DNA of 64,000 bases from Trematomus loennbergii (Eukaryota; Chordata; Actinopteri; Perciformes; Nototheniidae), in NCBI GenBank assembly GCA_012861695.1, contig JAAOOA010000062.1, positions 248,001 to 312,000 of the forward strand, given 5' to 3'. Below the pieces are notes generated by a model. The model was given only the letters and a program-made list of their open reading frames with translations, was not told the DNA's origin and searched no databases. Below, in pieces: positions 25,101-33,151 of the stretch (position 1 is its first letter; each line of letters opens with the position of its first letter). The position numbers and the translations under genes are program-made.

Positions 25101-26120
25101 GTAATTTATTGTCTTTTATTGTGATTGTAGTAATGTGTTTTTATTACATGTACAGCACTTTGGCTCGACCAAAAATCGCTTTTAAATGTGCTTTATAAAT
25201 AAAACTTGATTTGAATCAGAGGCTGCAGAAACATGAATATAATATCTCATACATTACATTGCTTCTCATTTCATGTTGGAGCTATAAAACCACTTAACGG
25301 CAAAAACTGATATTTGTGCTCGGACAACAAATGAAGATTAGATCATTTTAAGTTGGATAATTTCTCTTGTCTCTTGGGGAAGTTGGAATTAGGGTTGCAA
25401 AATTCCGGGAATTTTCAAAGATGGAAACTTTCCATGGGAATAAACGGGAATTTATGGGAATAAACTGGGAATTTTCTAAATGGAAGGTTGGCTCTTCATA
25501 GGAAACTTAAATATAGTTGGGGAAAGTATATTTGAGCATAATCTTGACTAAAACAAACAGATGCCATTCAAGTACACTTGAATATCCATGCCATTCCTCC
25601 ATCACATGCACATAGCACAGTGCTTACTGCATGGCTATTGAGACCACACCCCCTACAGGCACTGTGCATTCCTCCATCACATGCACAGATGATTTCTAGA
25701 AGTAATATTTAAGTCAACATTCATGTTTTTGGTCTTCAATGAAACAAATGTTTGTTCAATAAAATAATTAAAACTTGTTATTTTCTACTTAGAAATAAAT
25801 CTGTTGAAATGTCATGTTTTTTAATGAATCATTTTGCATGGATGACAAAACAAAATGTTTATATTTATGCTTGGATAAGATACAATTCGATTACTTTACC
25901 CTCAATTCCCAGTTAGTTCCAATGGAAAGTTTCCAATATGGAATATTTCCAAAATTCCCCAGCTTAACTTCCCATGGAAATGTTCCGCCCCTTTGCAACC
26001 CTAGTTGGAATATACTTGATGAGATTGATAAGAGAGAGGTATATGACTTTGTTTGTTTGTGTCTCAGGTAAGACCATCGCCATCGGTAAGGTTCTGAAGC
26101 TGGTAGCGGAGCGGGACTGA
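3566..26120 (+). CDS. GSPT1: GSPT1 (eRF3a), eukaryotic peptide chain release factor GTPase, 14 coding exons
   Basis: eRF3 is the cytosolic GTPase that works with eRF1 in translation termination and binds poly(A)-binding protein. Exons: 3566-3758, 4545-4589, 10467-10717, 19520-19553, 19666-19743, 20013-20193, 21899-22053, 22381-22520, 22611-22704, 23122-23202, 23334-23507, 24169-24258, 24434-24602, 26068-26120. All junctions are GT-AG and all phases fit, except that exons 3 and 8 are each one base short. Both shortfalls lie at homopolymers (C6 near 10654, A6 near 22439). With one base restored in each, the total is 1740 nt, or 579 residues. Visible features are overlapping PAM2 motifs (about 29-53), an acidic linker, G1 GHVDAGKST (161-169), G2 threonine about 219, G3 DAPGH (238-242), G4 NKMD (300-303), G5 SGLTG (342-346) and the EF1A-like domains 2/3. 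The frameshifts look like consensus errors, because every other exon is intact and under clear coding constraint. Confidence 0.95.
4380..4505. repeat. Fragment of the AAGTACTC foldback repeat
   Basis: It contains the motifs TTTACTCGAGTAAAAGTACC and AAAAGTCCTGCATTCAAA, which are shared with fuller copies at 47118-49519 and 54462-56143. It lies just before GSPT1 exon 2. Confidence 0.6.
4545..4589 (+). CDS. GSPT1: GSPT1 exon 2 (45 nt)
   Basis: This small in-frame exon follows a TTTCAG acceptor and is followed by a GTATGT donor. It encodes about 15 residues ([14 protein letters not shown]) of the N-terminal linker. The phase joins exons 1 and 3 correctly. Confidence 0.8.
4943..5962. mobile_element. 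hAT-type non-autonomous element (1020 bp)
   Basis: The ends TAGGGATGGGAA and TTCCCATCCCTA are inverted repeats. They are flanked by an identical 8-bp target duplication, CTTTGAAC (4935-4942 and 5963-5970), the hAT signature. No transposase is visible inside. It lies in GSPT1 intron 2. Confidence 0.88.
6245..6573. mobile_element. hAT MITE (329 bp)
   Basis: The ends are TAGGGCAGCTC and GAACAGCCCTA with an 8-bp duplication CACTGTAG at 6237-6244 and 6574-6581. The interior is AT-rich with repeated TAATCG/CGATTA motifs. It is in GSPT1 intron 2. Confidence 0.88.
6644..6966. mobile_element. PIF/Harbinger-like MITE, TTA target (323 bp)
   Basis: The termini CGGTACGTCCACACGGC and GCCGTGTGGACGTACCG are inverted and flanked by TTA (6641-6643 and 6967-6969). 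Related sequence occurs at 23770-24080 and, inverted, at 59283-59575. Confidence 0.8.
7272..8066. mobile_element. PIF/Harbinger-like element A, TAA target (795 bp)
   Basis: The termini TGGCGCATTTCCACTAC and CAGTGGAACTGCGCCA are flanked by TAA at 7269-7271 and 8067-8069. An inverted sibling lies at 52231-52991 with TTA duplications; the two share several hundred bases of interior. Confidence 0.8.
8070..8891. mobile_element. PIF/Harbinger-like element B, TAA target (822 bp)
   Basis: The termini TGCTCCTTTTCCACCAAAC and GTTTGGTGGAAAAGAGGCA are flanked by TAA at 8067-8069 and 8892-8894. The left TAA is shared with element A, so the two abut. The interior is related, in inverse orientation, to 38330-39430. 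Confidence 0.78.
8989..9452 (-). mobile_element. TTAA-target repeat (CCTGTTAA family), truncated copy A
   Basis: It begins with CCTGTTAAACCCGAGCCTG after TTAA (8985-8988) and ends abruptly near the sequence matching the middle of fuller copies (20573-21713, 62294-63404). It lies in GSPT1 intron 2. Confidence 0.7.
9453..10466. other. Remainder of GSPT1 intron 2
   Basis: No exon is seen here. A hAT-like right end (TTTGGGAACCCCTGCTCTAA) lies near 10134-10153, but its left partner was not found. The rest is unassigned AT-rich intron. Confidence 0.4.
10467..10717 (+). CDS. GSPT1: GSPT1 exon 3: acidic linker up to the start of the P-loop, one base short
   Basis: It encodes a Glu-rich linker ending in [13 protein letters not shown], the start of the GTPase domain. 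The reading frame changes in the C6 run at about 10654-10659: a seventh C would restore the frame to the conserved [10 protein letters not shown] segment. The exon is 251 nt, where flanking phases require 252. The donor GTCAGT is at 10718. Confidence 0.9.
11478..12495. mobile_element. Foldback element with about 100-bp inverted ends
   Basis: The left arm (about 11490-11586), with CACGAAATATAATCTATTG and AAAAGCAATGTATTTCTA, is repeated in reverse complement at about 12362-12490. It is nested inside the 10830-13167 element. The interior also has two direct copies of a segment with TATTCTGAAAGCCAAGACTT (about 11770-11860 and 11970-12045). Confidence 0.7.
12491..12840. repeat. Fragment of the AAGTACTC repeat
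   Basis: It contains GTAGTCATTGTGCAGATTGG and GGTGGAACTAAAGTCTGATT as in copies at 47280 and 54680 (inverse). It keeps the uninterrupted sequence GATTTAACACTTGATTATAT, and so serves as an empty site for the TTAA insertion at 47449. Confidence 0.7.
13945..14255 (-). repeat. LINE 3' UTR fragment
   Basis: It begins with TTCAAGGTTCTTTATTTAGT, the reverse complement of a typical fish LINE 3' tail. The rest is the AT-rich body with AAATAGTGCAA-type motifs. It may be the 3' end of the minus-strand LINE at 14994-17045, separated from it by the 14263-14993 insertion. Confidence 0.5.
14263..14993 (-). mobile_element. TTAA-target repeat (CCTGTTAA family), copy B
   Basis: It starts CCTGTTAACCCCCGAGCC after TTAA and carries the same interior as the copies at 20573-21713 and 62294-63404. 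It stops near GAACACGACTTTTGATCA, without the other terminus, so it is truncated. Confidence 0.7.
15196..16251. mobile_element. MITE with TIR GGGTGTTTCTCAAT, inserted in the LINE
   Basis: The left end GGGTGTTTCTCAATGTCGAG pairs with CTCGAGATTGAGAAACACCC at the right. The LINE reading resumes on both sides (HITEDLTQ on the right, [16 protein letters not shown] on the left). It carries a hAT element inside at 15471-16085. Confidence 0.7.
15471..16085. mobile_element. hAT non-autonomous element (615 bp)
   Basis: The termini TAGGGCTGTCCCGAATA and TATTCGGGTACAGCCCTA are flanked by the 8-bp duplication GAGTCTAC (15463-15470 and 16086-16093). It contains a G-run at 15540-15551. A related, inverted copy is at 58800-59938. 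Confidence 0.88.
17059..17410. mobile_element. Foldback MITE with TIR TTCACACCAAGTACTTTGCC
   Basis: The left arm CACACCAAGTACTTTGCCGT and the right arm ACGGCAAAGTACTTGGTGTG are inverted. The right 120 bases are nearly identical to 40225-40345. The likely target is TWA (TTA left, TAA right), so the duplication is imperfect or the ends are slightly misplaced. Confidence 0.7.
17533..17732 (+). repeat. Left inverted repeat of the Tc1-like element
   Basis: It matches the reverse complement of 18942-19141 almost base for base. The outer motif CAGGACTGTCTCAG recurs in degenerate form near the inner edge (AATCCTATCTCTAAATATT), which suggests two transposase sites per arm (IR/DR layout). Confidence 0.88.
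17860..18864 (+). CDS. Tc1-like transposase, intact 334-residue ORF
   Basis: This cut-and-paste transposase has an N-terminal paired-like helix-turn-helix region (about 1-110) with a basic GRGKCGRKR stretch (50-58), then a DDE catalytic domain. The catalytic residues are D148 in LFSDESKF, D238 in [10 protein letters not shown] and E273 in LNPIENMWG. There are 34 residues between D238 and E273, the DD34E pattern of Tc1 elements. Length (334, against a usual 340 or so), start, stop and HTH all look complete, with no frameshift or in-frame stop. The flanking inverted repeats are near identical. It may encode an active enzyme. It lies within GSPT1 intron 3 in the same orientation as the gene. Confidence 0.96.
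   Translation: MGKTADLTAVQRTVIDTLHQEGKTQKEISQRASCSQSAVSKHIHKKSVGRGKCGRKRCTTKRDDRSLNSIVKKSRFQNLGELQRQWTEAGVQVSKVTVHRRVREMGYNSRIPMVKPLLNSRQRKRRLTWAKEKKHWTVAQWSKVLFSDESKFCISFGSQGARVWRKAGEAQNPSCLKSSVKFPQSAMVWGAMSAAGVGPLCFIKPRVNAAVYQEILEHYMLPSAEKLYGDEEFIFQHDLAPAHSAKTTSNWCTDHGITVLDWPANSPDLNPIENMWGIVKKKLKDTRPNNANELKAAIEASWASITPQQCHRLIASMPRRIDAVIRAKGFPTKY
18942..19141 (-). repeat. Right inverted repeat of the Tc1-like element
   Basis: This is the reverse complement partner of 17533-17732, ending CTGAGACAGTCCTG. It is followed by a TA tract at 19143-19201. Confidence 0.88.
19520..19553 (+). CDS. GSPT1: GSPT1 exon 4: 34-nt microexon carrying the P-loop
   Basis: The acceptor is TTCTACAG and the donor is GTGAGT. 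The exon encodes [11 protein letters not shown], which completes the G1 motif begun in exon 3. A hAT element ends 31 bp upstream, so the acceptor region is only a short strip of original intron. Confidence 0.93.
19666..19743 (+). CDS. GSPT1: GSPT1 exon 5
   Basis: It encodes [20 protein letters not shown] and onward in the switch-I proximal region. It is flanked by CACAG and GTGAGT, and the split codons at both ends join correctly. Confidence 0.93.
20013..20193 (+). CDS. GSPT1: GSPT1 exon 6: G2 and G3 motifs
   Basis: It contains [12 protein letters not shown] with the G2 threonine and [20 protein letters not shown] with G3. The junctions are CCAAG and GTGAGT. Confidence 0.95.
20573..21713 (+). 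mobile_element. TTAA-target repeat (CCTGTTAA family), full copy C (1141 bp)
   Basis: The ends CCTGTTGAAGCG and GGTCTAACAGG are inverted and flanked by TTAA (20569-20572 and 21714-21717). A TTAA target suggests piggyBac or Kolobok mobilisation; no transposase is present. It occupies most of GSPT1 intron 6. Confidence 0.82.
21899..22053 (+). CDS. GSPT1: GSPT1 exon 7: G4 motif
   Basis: It encodes [20 protein letters not shown] and continues to the G4 motif NKMD. The preceding intron carries a 1.1 kb TTAA-target repeat. Confidence 0.95.
22381..22520 (+). CDS. GSPT1: GSPT1 exon 8: G5 motif, one base short
   Basis: It encodes [19 protein letters not shown], then the frame shifts at the A6 run (about 22439-22444). 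In the shifted frame the conserved [17 protein letters not shown] follows. The length is 140 nt where phases require 141. Confidence 0.9.
22611..22704 (+). CDS. GSPT1: GSPT1 exon 9
   Basis: It encodes [20 protein letters not shown] and onward, the junction of the G domain with domain 2. The donor is GTAAGA. The downstream intron carries a 30-nt copy of exon 3 sequence. Confidence 0.93.
23122..23202 (+). CDS. GSPT1: GSPT1 exon 10
   Basis: This 81-nt exon encodes [20 protein letters not shown] and onward, part of beta-barrel domain 2. It is phase 0 at both ends. Confidence 0.93.
23334..23507 (+). CDS. GSPT1: GSPT1 exon 11
   Basis: This 174-nt exon encodes [20 protein letters not shown] and onward in domain 2. 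It is phase 0 at both ends, with acceptor CTGCAG and donor GTCAGT. Confidence 0.93.
23770..24080. mobile_element. PIF-like MITE related to 6644-6966
   Basis: The inverted ends GAGCTTACACACGGCGGCG and CGCCGCCGTGTGTAAGCTC enclose interior sequence shared with 6644-6966 (for example GAAGCTTGCCGGCGGGC and AACCAATCAC). The 3-bp target duplication is not clear. It is in GSPT1 intron 11. Confidence 0.72.
24169..24258 (+). CDS. GSPT1: GSPT1 exon 12
   Basis: This 90-nt exon encodes [20 protein letters not shown] and onward, in domain 3. The donor is GTAAGT. Confidence 0.93.
24434..24602 (+). CDS. GSPT1: GSPT1 exon 13
   Basis: It encodes [20 protein letters not shown] and continues to [15 protein letters not shown]. 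This is domain 3, including the surface that contacts eRF1. Confidence 0.93.
24820..25215 (+). mobile_element. L2-type LINE 3' end fragment
   Basis: The + strand reads a C-terminal tail with [20 protein letters not shown] and [10 protein letters not shown] up to [10 protein letters not shown] and a stop at 25050. This pattern is typical of the end of L2-clade ORF2 proteins. The 3' UTR ends with the TTTATAAATAAAACTTGATT tail. The rest of the element is missing (5' truncation). Confidence 0.85.
25390..26003. mobile_element. hAT non-autonomous element (614 bp)
   Basis: The ends TAGGGTTGCAAA and TTTGCAACCCTA are flanked by the 8-bp duplication GTTGGAAT (25382-25389 and 26004-26011). The right end lies about 65 bp before the GSPT1 terminal exon. 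Confidence 0.9.
26068..26120 (+). CDS. GSPT1: GSPT1 exon 14: C-terminus and stop
   Basis: It encodes [17 protein letters not shown] and a TGA stop. The 3' UTR follows directly. Confidence 0.95.
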
Positions 26121-26679
26121 ACACACAGCGCTGCCTGAGATCCTGGAGAGAAGGAATGGGCGGAGCCTGCTCAAACCCGCCCACACTTGTCAGCGGCGAC
26201 GGCACCCTCCTGTACCTTCTGTGTGTCGAAGAACAGCTTCTGAAAAAACTCATGTGAAAAAGAACCAGTTTTTAAGCAAATGACGCACCAAGATGAAGTC
26301 CACACGAGTCAGCTTTCTCATATTGAGAGCTCAGCTATGCCATTCCTGGGTTAGCCCCCCCACCCCCTACTCTGGTCTACTCATCATTACATGATTGTTT
26401 TTTTCTTCCACTTTTTTCTTGCTTTCATGAATGACAATGAGAAATGGCGGGAATTATATCTGTAAACAGATGTGGACCAGGCTTCTGCTCGGAATATAAA
26501 GGATGATTTTCAGAAGTAATTTGCAAAAGATTTCACTTGAAAGAACTTGACCAGTTGAAACCAAAATGTGTCCTGGGTGTACATGTCTCCCTTTGCTTTT
26601 ACCCACCTTTTGGTTTCTCGTGGCGTTCTGGCAGTGTGCTTGAGCGTGTTCAAATGTTATTAAAGCAAACGACTATGAC

Positions 26680-26693
26680 AATAAAATAATAAA
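26680..26693 (+). terminator. GSPT1: Two AATAAA polyadenylation signals of GSPT1
   Basis: AATAAA occurs at 26680-26685 and 26688-26693, about 560 nt after the stop codon, followed by a GT-rich stretch. This sets the 3' UTR at 26121 to about 26710. Confidence 0.75.
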
Positions 26694-26920
26694 TTGGGAA
26701 AACGGAGTGTGTTCATTTTCAGAGCACTGTCCAGTGGCTGTTTCATATATCTCACTTTCTGTTACATTTACCACAAATCACGAAGCTCCAAACAGTCCAT
26801 TTGATTATTTTATATTTAAACACTGTCCGGGCACATGGGGAAATGTTTGTTAACAACTTTTCAGCTACTTTAAATGTTACTATATTTATATTTATCAGTT
26901 GATAGTTGGCAAAGGTCTGT

Positions 26921-28268
26921 GGCCTCATTTATAAAGCCTTGCGCAGGATTCACGTAGGAAGGTTGCTTACGTAGGACAAAGCAAATAAATACGCAGACAT
27001 TTTCCGATTTTATAAAACACTGCGCACCGGCGCACGTCCTACGCCGGTTTCCCTTTATAAATCACAATCGACTCGAAATGCGGCGCAGCTTTTGCGGGCT
27101 TCACGTAACGCCCATATTTGCCTATAGTCAAAGAAACGCCCCGTATTAATCTTCATTTTGACTGACTGCATGAAGAAGATCGCAGGAAATGACGACAGAA
27201 CAGCTAAAAAAAGACATCTCACACCGTGTCAGATTTTGGTTAGGTCGAGATTAATCATATTGTTTGGTGGATGCAGTTTGAACCAGAGTAGCAGCATGGA
27301 GGTTGGATCGTCACCAAAATAAATAAATAAGTGGTCAGAAAAAGGTTAATGACAAAAAGAAATACACATAGCCTAACCTTCCTCAGGCAGTGTGTTTGTA
27401 CCGGGACAGGAGACACCCCCTTGATTAGAAACTGTAGACATGATCGGGGAATCCCTCCGGAGTGGAGTCATGACGACTGGATCTGAATTATTTGTTTGTA
27501 TTTGACAGCTGGAACACAAACCACCAATCAGCTGTGCGCAGCGTCTCCACTGCAGCCTGTGTATCTCATCCCCCTGCAGCAACTATATCCATAATCCACC
27601 AGTTAAAGGAAATACAACTAATGTGTTGTGTTATATTAGCTGTACAATTTACCACATATGGTGTTCTTAGTTTCCATACCTCCTGTGTTTTACGAGCGAC
27701 TTATCAAGTAGGCTATTGGCGAACGGCATAACACATGATTAAACATGATAGTATATAAAACCATGCTCGTATGTATCTATACAACCTATAGAAATGCAAA
27801 ACGGCGTCAGTTTAAAGTAATTCTGTCCTTCTGCTTACCGCATCATTTATGAGAATACATTTCTTAACAAGAGAACATAATCGAGGGGTGATCTATAACA
27901 TTTCCGTATTTATTTATTTCTCCAAGTTATGTTTTGTGTGCACTGAGGAGTCTCAAACGCGTTTGTTAAATCATTTTAAGATTGGCTTTAATCAATTTGT
28001 GAACATTAATTCTTCATATATGATAAATGAGAGGTAACATTTTATTTATGGTATTATTTCCACATATTTCTCTCCATTCTTCCTTCTGCCAACGGTGTCG
28101 CAGTTTCTCGTCTCTCCCGTTTTTGTGCTTAGTGCGTACGCATGGGTCAGAGTTTGCGTGGAGGACCGCACATTTTCCCGTCAAGTTTGTTTTCTATAAA
28201 TCGCAAACATTGCGTAGAAACTGGCGTACGCCATCTTTTGAGCGTACGCACCGTTTATAAATGAGGCC
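26921..28268. mobile_element. DNA element with TIR GGCCTCATTTATAAA
   Basis: The ends GGCCTCATTTATAAA and TTTATAAATGAGGCC are inverted. Subterminal motifs with TACG and GCGTACGC repeat near both ends. The interior 27050-28268 is nearly identical to 53265-54426. I could not identify a target duplication. Confidence 0.75.
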
Positions 28269-29235
28269 CCTGATCATAAACTCCTTACTGTTGGGGATCA
28301 TGGAAACGGTGCTACATGCTCTGTCCACCAGAGAGCACTGACCACTTCATTTTGAATCTACATGCACACATCTCCATTTACATTTAATGATCTAAATATC
28401 TTTTAGTTTATGCAAAAGGTAGTTTGAACTATTGGTGGGGTTGTTATTGCCTGTGCTGTGACCTGCACTTTATCCAGACATTTATGATGCACATTTGAAG
28501 TGGCTTTACCGACAGTTCAGCACCGAGTGAGCTTAAATCAAAGTTATTTTGAAAGGAAGGTGAATGCAGTGGAGATATAATAGAATTGAAAGGAACCTTA
28601 CATCAGTCATTAGTTTTCCATGGACTGTTGGTCAATGATAGAGGCTACATTTAAAGCTACTTCTCCACACTGCATCCCTGATTGAATGTTTCTGTAAATG
28701 TTCTCCATTTAAAAATGATGTGTCTTTTGGTTTCTCTGTTTTCTTATCAGTTAACAATCACATTAACAATCATTTTTTGTTTTCTTATTAGGTATTTTAC
28801 AGTTTTCTTAGCTTTTGCATCTTTTTCTCTTTTCCTTGCAGTTAACATCAGTATCTAGTACATATAGCATTGTAGTATCTCCTTCGCATTCTTTTGCAGT
28901 GCATTTTAGACAATCATATGTTTTTACTTAACCTCATATATCCGGCAGCTGCAGGTATTTAGTACATTCCTTTACAGGTAAACATTTTATAAATGAAAAA
29001 AAAGTATTTGAGATAATATGCAACACAAGCTAAAGATTGGACCAGCGTTTCCCACTTACACAAAAATCCAACAGTGTCTTTGTCCCTGCTTCACGTTGTA
29101 TGTCAGCAGTTCATTTAAAGTGACGTTTTCCCTCTTTAACTACTCAAGTATGTTAAAAATGATAATAATTTGCTGAAATCTCAGTACTCCATTAGTTAAA
29201 ATGATACAACATTCCACAAAGAGAAGCGAGTGTTA
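28269..29235. other. Intergenic, nothing recognised
   Basis: AT-rich sequence without long ORFs, RNA gene motifs or recognisable repeat ends. Confidence 0.4.
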
Positions 29236-29540
29236 TAGATAGTGTTAACTTCCATCAGGCCATCCATCCATCATCCACCTCCTCTCCAGAGTCGGGTCAC
29301 GGAGGAAGCTTCCAGTAGAGGGCCCCAAACCTCCCTTTCCCTGGCCCCATCGAGCAGCTCTGACTGGGGGATTCAAGGCGCTCCCAGGCAGGGTGGAGAT
29401 ATAATCCCCCCACCTGGTCCTGGGTCTGCCCCTCGGTCTCCTCCAATGGCATCCTTACTGAGATGCCGGCCACCCTCCGGAGAAAACCCATATAAGCTGC
29501 TTGCATCCCTGAACGTTCTTTTTGTCATGGCAACACAATG
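29236..29540 (-). mobile_element. Rex3/RTE-like LINE 3' end fragment
   Basis: The sequence begins CCATCCATCCATC and contains GGATTCAAGGCGCTCCCAGG and GGTCCTGGGTCTGCCCC. This resembles the 3' coding end of fish Rex3 elements in minus orientation. It is degenerate and truncated. Confidence 0.65.
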
Positions 29541-29695
29541 ATGCAGTTAAGCAACTCAACTTTTTGTTAGGGTCATGTTTTAGTGTCCTGTCTGTAGGGT
29601 TGCAGAGATATAAACTGAAATGAGCATCCGTGATCCTCTACAGGTGATAAGTCAATATGAGGAAGAAGAAGACCCAGATTCAACTCTCTTTTTAA

Positions 29696-30010
29696 AGGGG
29701 CCCTATTATGCTTTTTGTGGGGGGTTTACCTTTCCTGTAGTGTGTTCAATAGGTTTTGGTGTATGTAGATGGTCTGCAAAAGATCAAATCCCTGTCTCAC
29801 ACACACTCCCTCCACTTTTACTTAAATAATGACATCACTATGTAACACTTGTGCTTCTATTGGCTAGCGCTCCAACACATTGTACGTGATAGGCTAAAGG
29901 GCAGGATATATAAGCGATTTGACCAATCATAACAGAGCCGGCCAGCTAACCAATCAGAGCAGACTGGGCTCTGGTTTCAGACAGGGCTTGTTTTAATTTG
30001 ATCATTAATT
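29696..30010. mobile_element. TTAA-target MITE fragment (AGGGGCCCTATTATGC end)
   Basis: After TTAA (29692-29695) the sequence reads AGGGGCCCTATTATGC, resembling the ends of the 47449 and 55052 elements. Interior motifs with ACCAATCAGAGCAGA follow. I found no matching right terminus before 30300, so the element is truncated. Confidence 0.5.
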
Positions 30011-31039
30011 TATTCGATCAAATCAGAAGTTTCAGGAATGAGAAAATGACCCATCTTTGCATTTCCTTCTGCCTGTTTCCTGGGGGAGGGGGCTGAAGTA
30101 CCCCGGTACCGTCCATGGTTGCTATGCATTACTGCTCCCTTCAGTAGGATTAATGACATTATTTTTTTCTCAAACGATCACAATTGTATTGTTTTTCTAC
30201 ATTATATTATATGAGGATATCACTAATCCTTCAGTGCTGGGGAGCAGAACAGGCTAACAGTGTAAAGCTATGAGTGTGGAGGGGGGGGGGCTGTGATGGA
30301 GCAGCTGACAGCAGTCAGTCAGCGCTGGTCCAAGAGGGAGACACACAGCAAGGCTCTGGGTAAGCTGGACACTAATATCTTTTCATTCATGTATAGTTGA
30401 TCTTCTGTTCTGAGGCTGTTCGACTGAGATCATAATTGTTTTATGTGAATTGTGATATTTGATATGGTTTAGGGCTGGCGACTGTTTTCCATTCCGATTT
30501 GCAGACAGGTTTACTGAAAAGTCATTTTCTCATCAACCAGGAAAGGATTTTCTGTGCTTTTAATAATTAGATAAGTGTGCCATCATTCTGTGTTGTTCTT
30601 ATTGCCAACACATCCTATGAAAAGAAAGAAACAATAAATGTATCCTACTAAAAAGTATTGTGTGTATCCAGCTGTGGTTAGATCTCCCTGTATTGTGCAG
30701 AGGGTGAGGGCTCTGTTCTATCCATGTGTAACAGGAAGTCATCAGGACCCTCACTCTAAAGCAGCCTTCTCTGAGCCCCTGAGGAGTCAGAGTGAGGCCG
30801 GTGTAGAACTGTCCATGCATAGATCGTACAGGAACGCCCTTTCTTATTCTCCTGCCGTATGGGGTACACAAATGAACGCTGATCATATATTTTGCCGGGA
30901 AAGCTTTAAGTTGCAGTTCCAAGATGTTTTTTCTTTAGTGACGTTTTCAATCTGTTCAGTTAGAGTTTTGACAAATCTCTGTGACAAGTGGTTGAATCTT
31001 ATTTTGGCGATAGATGTCATGCGGTGTGTGTATATTCTA
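30011..31039. other. Intergenic, nothing recognised
   Basis: The sequence includes a G-run at 30281-30290. No convincing exon or repeat terminus was seen. Confidence 0.35.
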
Positions 31040-31237
31040 CACTGAAAAAGCTGAAACGTTTATTATGATGACACATTTCAAATAACTGTATTAGGTTAGT
31101 TAAAAGCAATACTATTAGGTTTAAATTAAACGTAGGTTTATTAATGGGTTCAATTTAATATTATTGCTTAACTAACCTAATACAGTTATGTGAAATCTGT
31201 TGACATAATACTCTTAATTATAGTGATTTCTTCAGTG
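31040..31237. mobile_element. Palindromic Tc1/mariner-type MITE (198 bp)
   Basis: The ends CACTGAAAAA and TTTCTTCAGTG are flanked by TA on both sides (31038-31039 and 31238-31239). The inner arms AACTGTATTAGGTTAGTTAA and TTAACTAACCTAATACAGTT are perfect complements, so the whole element folds back. Confidence 0.78.
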
Positions 31238-31239
31238 TA

Positions 31240-32100
31240 TGCTTATATGTTTATATCACATTATTTACAGATGAATGCTGCCCAGTAGCACTGACTGAGG
31301 TCCTCTGTAGCTGAGTGTTAATCTTGTTGTGTTGTCTGGTTGTTAGTAGGTCCGGTAAATCCGGGGAATCCATTCCACTCGAGATTAATTCAAATATAGT
31401 CCTTCAGTTTGTGTATGTTTTGTCTGAGCTAGTTGTGCTGCCTTCAGCTGGAAACAGGGCCGCCATGTTTCATCACCTCCAGCTCCATAAACTCACATTG
31501 CCATCAACCATACAGCATCCTGCAGCCCTGACTAACAGGAGCAGAATGTGTCCACATTTATGATAGCTTCCTCAAAATCCTGCATCTTTTCCTGATGTTT
31601 GAGTTACATTTTCTGAATGCTGCAGTGACCAGCTGTTTAACACTCAGCCTTTTTAACCAGGCTTCACCTCAAAGGTGTTTAGAGCTAGATGCTAATGTGC
31701 GCAAGCTAACATGCGAACAAGGACAATGTCACATGCTAATTTGAGGTTAATTATTATGACCTTATGTGTGCTAGCATGCTAACATTTGCTGTGTTGTAGT
31801 AGAGGCAAAGCATATAAAAACATTATTAAATTCATACTGAGAGGAACATGAATGTGTACTAAATCGAGGCTCTTGGAGTGTACCGCAACGTGTAGGACGG
31901 ACTGACCAACTTTTAGTATAAAAATAAATTGATAAAGATTTGTAATACTCATGTTAAACTATACATTATGACATTTAAGTTCTCAGTACCCAATAGGCTG
32001 TGGACTGAGAGTCTTCATGCCATGTGTTGACAACAGGAAAAGTAATGATCCTGTTCTGTGCCCATCAGACTGTGAGCTCAGGGGGGTGCGTCTCATCAGC
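31240..32100. other. Upstream region of the PIRT-like gene
   Basis: No coding exon is recognised. An acceptor-like CTCTCCACAG ends at 32128, shortly before the PIRT-like start codon, so a non-coding first exon may lie in this region. Confidence 0.3.
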
Positions 32101-32144
32101 CCTCCAGTGGGCCCATGCTCTCCACAGCTTCAACCATATCCACC

Positions 32145-32471
32145 ATGGATCCTTCCTGCCAGGATGGGGGCGACACTGAGGCCTCCACCCCGCTCCACCC
32201 TCAGCAGGCTCCCTCCTGCTGGCTCCTCTACTCCAGGCCCATCCTGGCCATCGGTGTGGGCGCGCTGCTGTTTGGCTCCGGCACTGCCCTGTCCCTGCTC
32301 TACTTCACCCAGATGGCCAGCGTCCCCTACCTGCTGGGCCCCCTCCTCCTCTCTGTGGGTCTCATGTTCCTGGTCACCGGCCTGGTCTGGATCCCCGTGC
32401 TCAAACAGAGCCAGAGTCAGCCGTGGGAAGGGACTGCAGGTGGAGCTCCGGCAGCACTGATGGGGAACTGA
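32145..32471 (+). CDS. pirt: PIRT-like phosphoinositide-interacting membrane protein (108 residues)
   Basis: PIRT is a small two-pass membrane protein that binds phosphoinositides and modulates TRP channels in sensory neurons of mammals. The ORF has a short polar N-terminus (1-28), TM1 at about 32-54 (RPILAIGVGALLFGSGTALS and onward) and TM2 at about 62-84, ending in the family-like GLVWIPVLKQ, then a short hydrophilic tail. I chose the ATG at 32145 for its CACCATGG context and because the N-terminus then looks like the family; an ATG in the same frame exists at 32115. At 108 residues it is shorter than the mammalian protein (about 137), mainly in the tails. It is a single coding exon, as in mammals, and lies + strand downstream of GSPT1. 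The assignment rests on remembered family pattern, not on an alignment. Confidence 0.75.
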   Translation: MDPSCQDGGDTEASTPLHPQQAPSCWLLYSRPILAIGVGALLFGSGTALSLLYFTQMASVPYLLGPLLLSVGLMFLVTGLVWIPVLKQSQSQPWEGTAGGAPAALMGN

Positions 32472-33145
32472 CAGGACCCACGATCTGCTTTAAAACGTGT
32501 GTGCTCACACTTGAGGACAGAATGGACATTGTGTGAGTGTAGGAGGCTTGACCCACACCAGGGACTAAAGGTCAGGACATCTCAACCTGCGTCTGCCTCC
32601 ATGTTTTAGTTTGAATCTTTCAAATTGTTTTCTGTTTGGTGGGCCGATCAGCCATAGTTTAAGATTGTAGAAATGCTGAGATCACAAAGCCCCTGCCTGA
32701 CCTGCACCCTCAAAACTAGGTCACCAAAAGGTTCTGAACTAATAGGATGTTTTTATCCTTTATTAAGATAACTTCTCTGTTATTTTGTTTGAGCGTTCTT
32801 TCTTCCACCATGAACTCCTCTGTCCTGTGTACATCCGTGTGTCTCCCACAGTAAATGTGTTTTATGTGAAAACATGTCAACATGTTATTGAGTATAAAAC
32901 ATTGTGTAGTCTTTAAAGTAACCGTTGGTAGATGTTGCCAGTGAGCTGAAGCATGTAGCTTCTTAGGCTGTGTTCAGATCTTTATGTCTTAACAAAGGGT
33001 TTCATGTTTAAAGGGTTAAAGCTGGAGACTCAAAAGGCATATAGGCTTTTTTGTAATCATTTGCATCAACCACTTTGTGATTTATTGGAAGGCCAGCGTC
33101 ACAACTTCTTTCTTCTACTGTTTTGTTCCTTCTATATTTCACTTG

Positions 33146-33151
33146 AATAAA
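33146..33151 (+). terminator. pirt: AATAAA polyadenylation signal, PIRT-like gene
   Basis: AATAAA lies about 675 nt after the stop codon and is the first canonical signal downstream. It is the likely end of the transcript. Confidence 0.55.

Noticed and set aside
3566..26120. GSPT1 as a processed or decayed pseudogene
   Set aside because: It retains introns, all splice sites and all motifs. Only two homopolymer indels break the frame.
32017..32460. 147-codon Pro/Ser/Trp-rich ORF overlapping the PIRT-like gene
   Set aside because: It is another frame of the PIRT-like exon. The hydrophobic two-pass frame with the good start context is the coding one.
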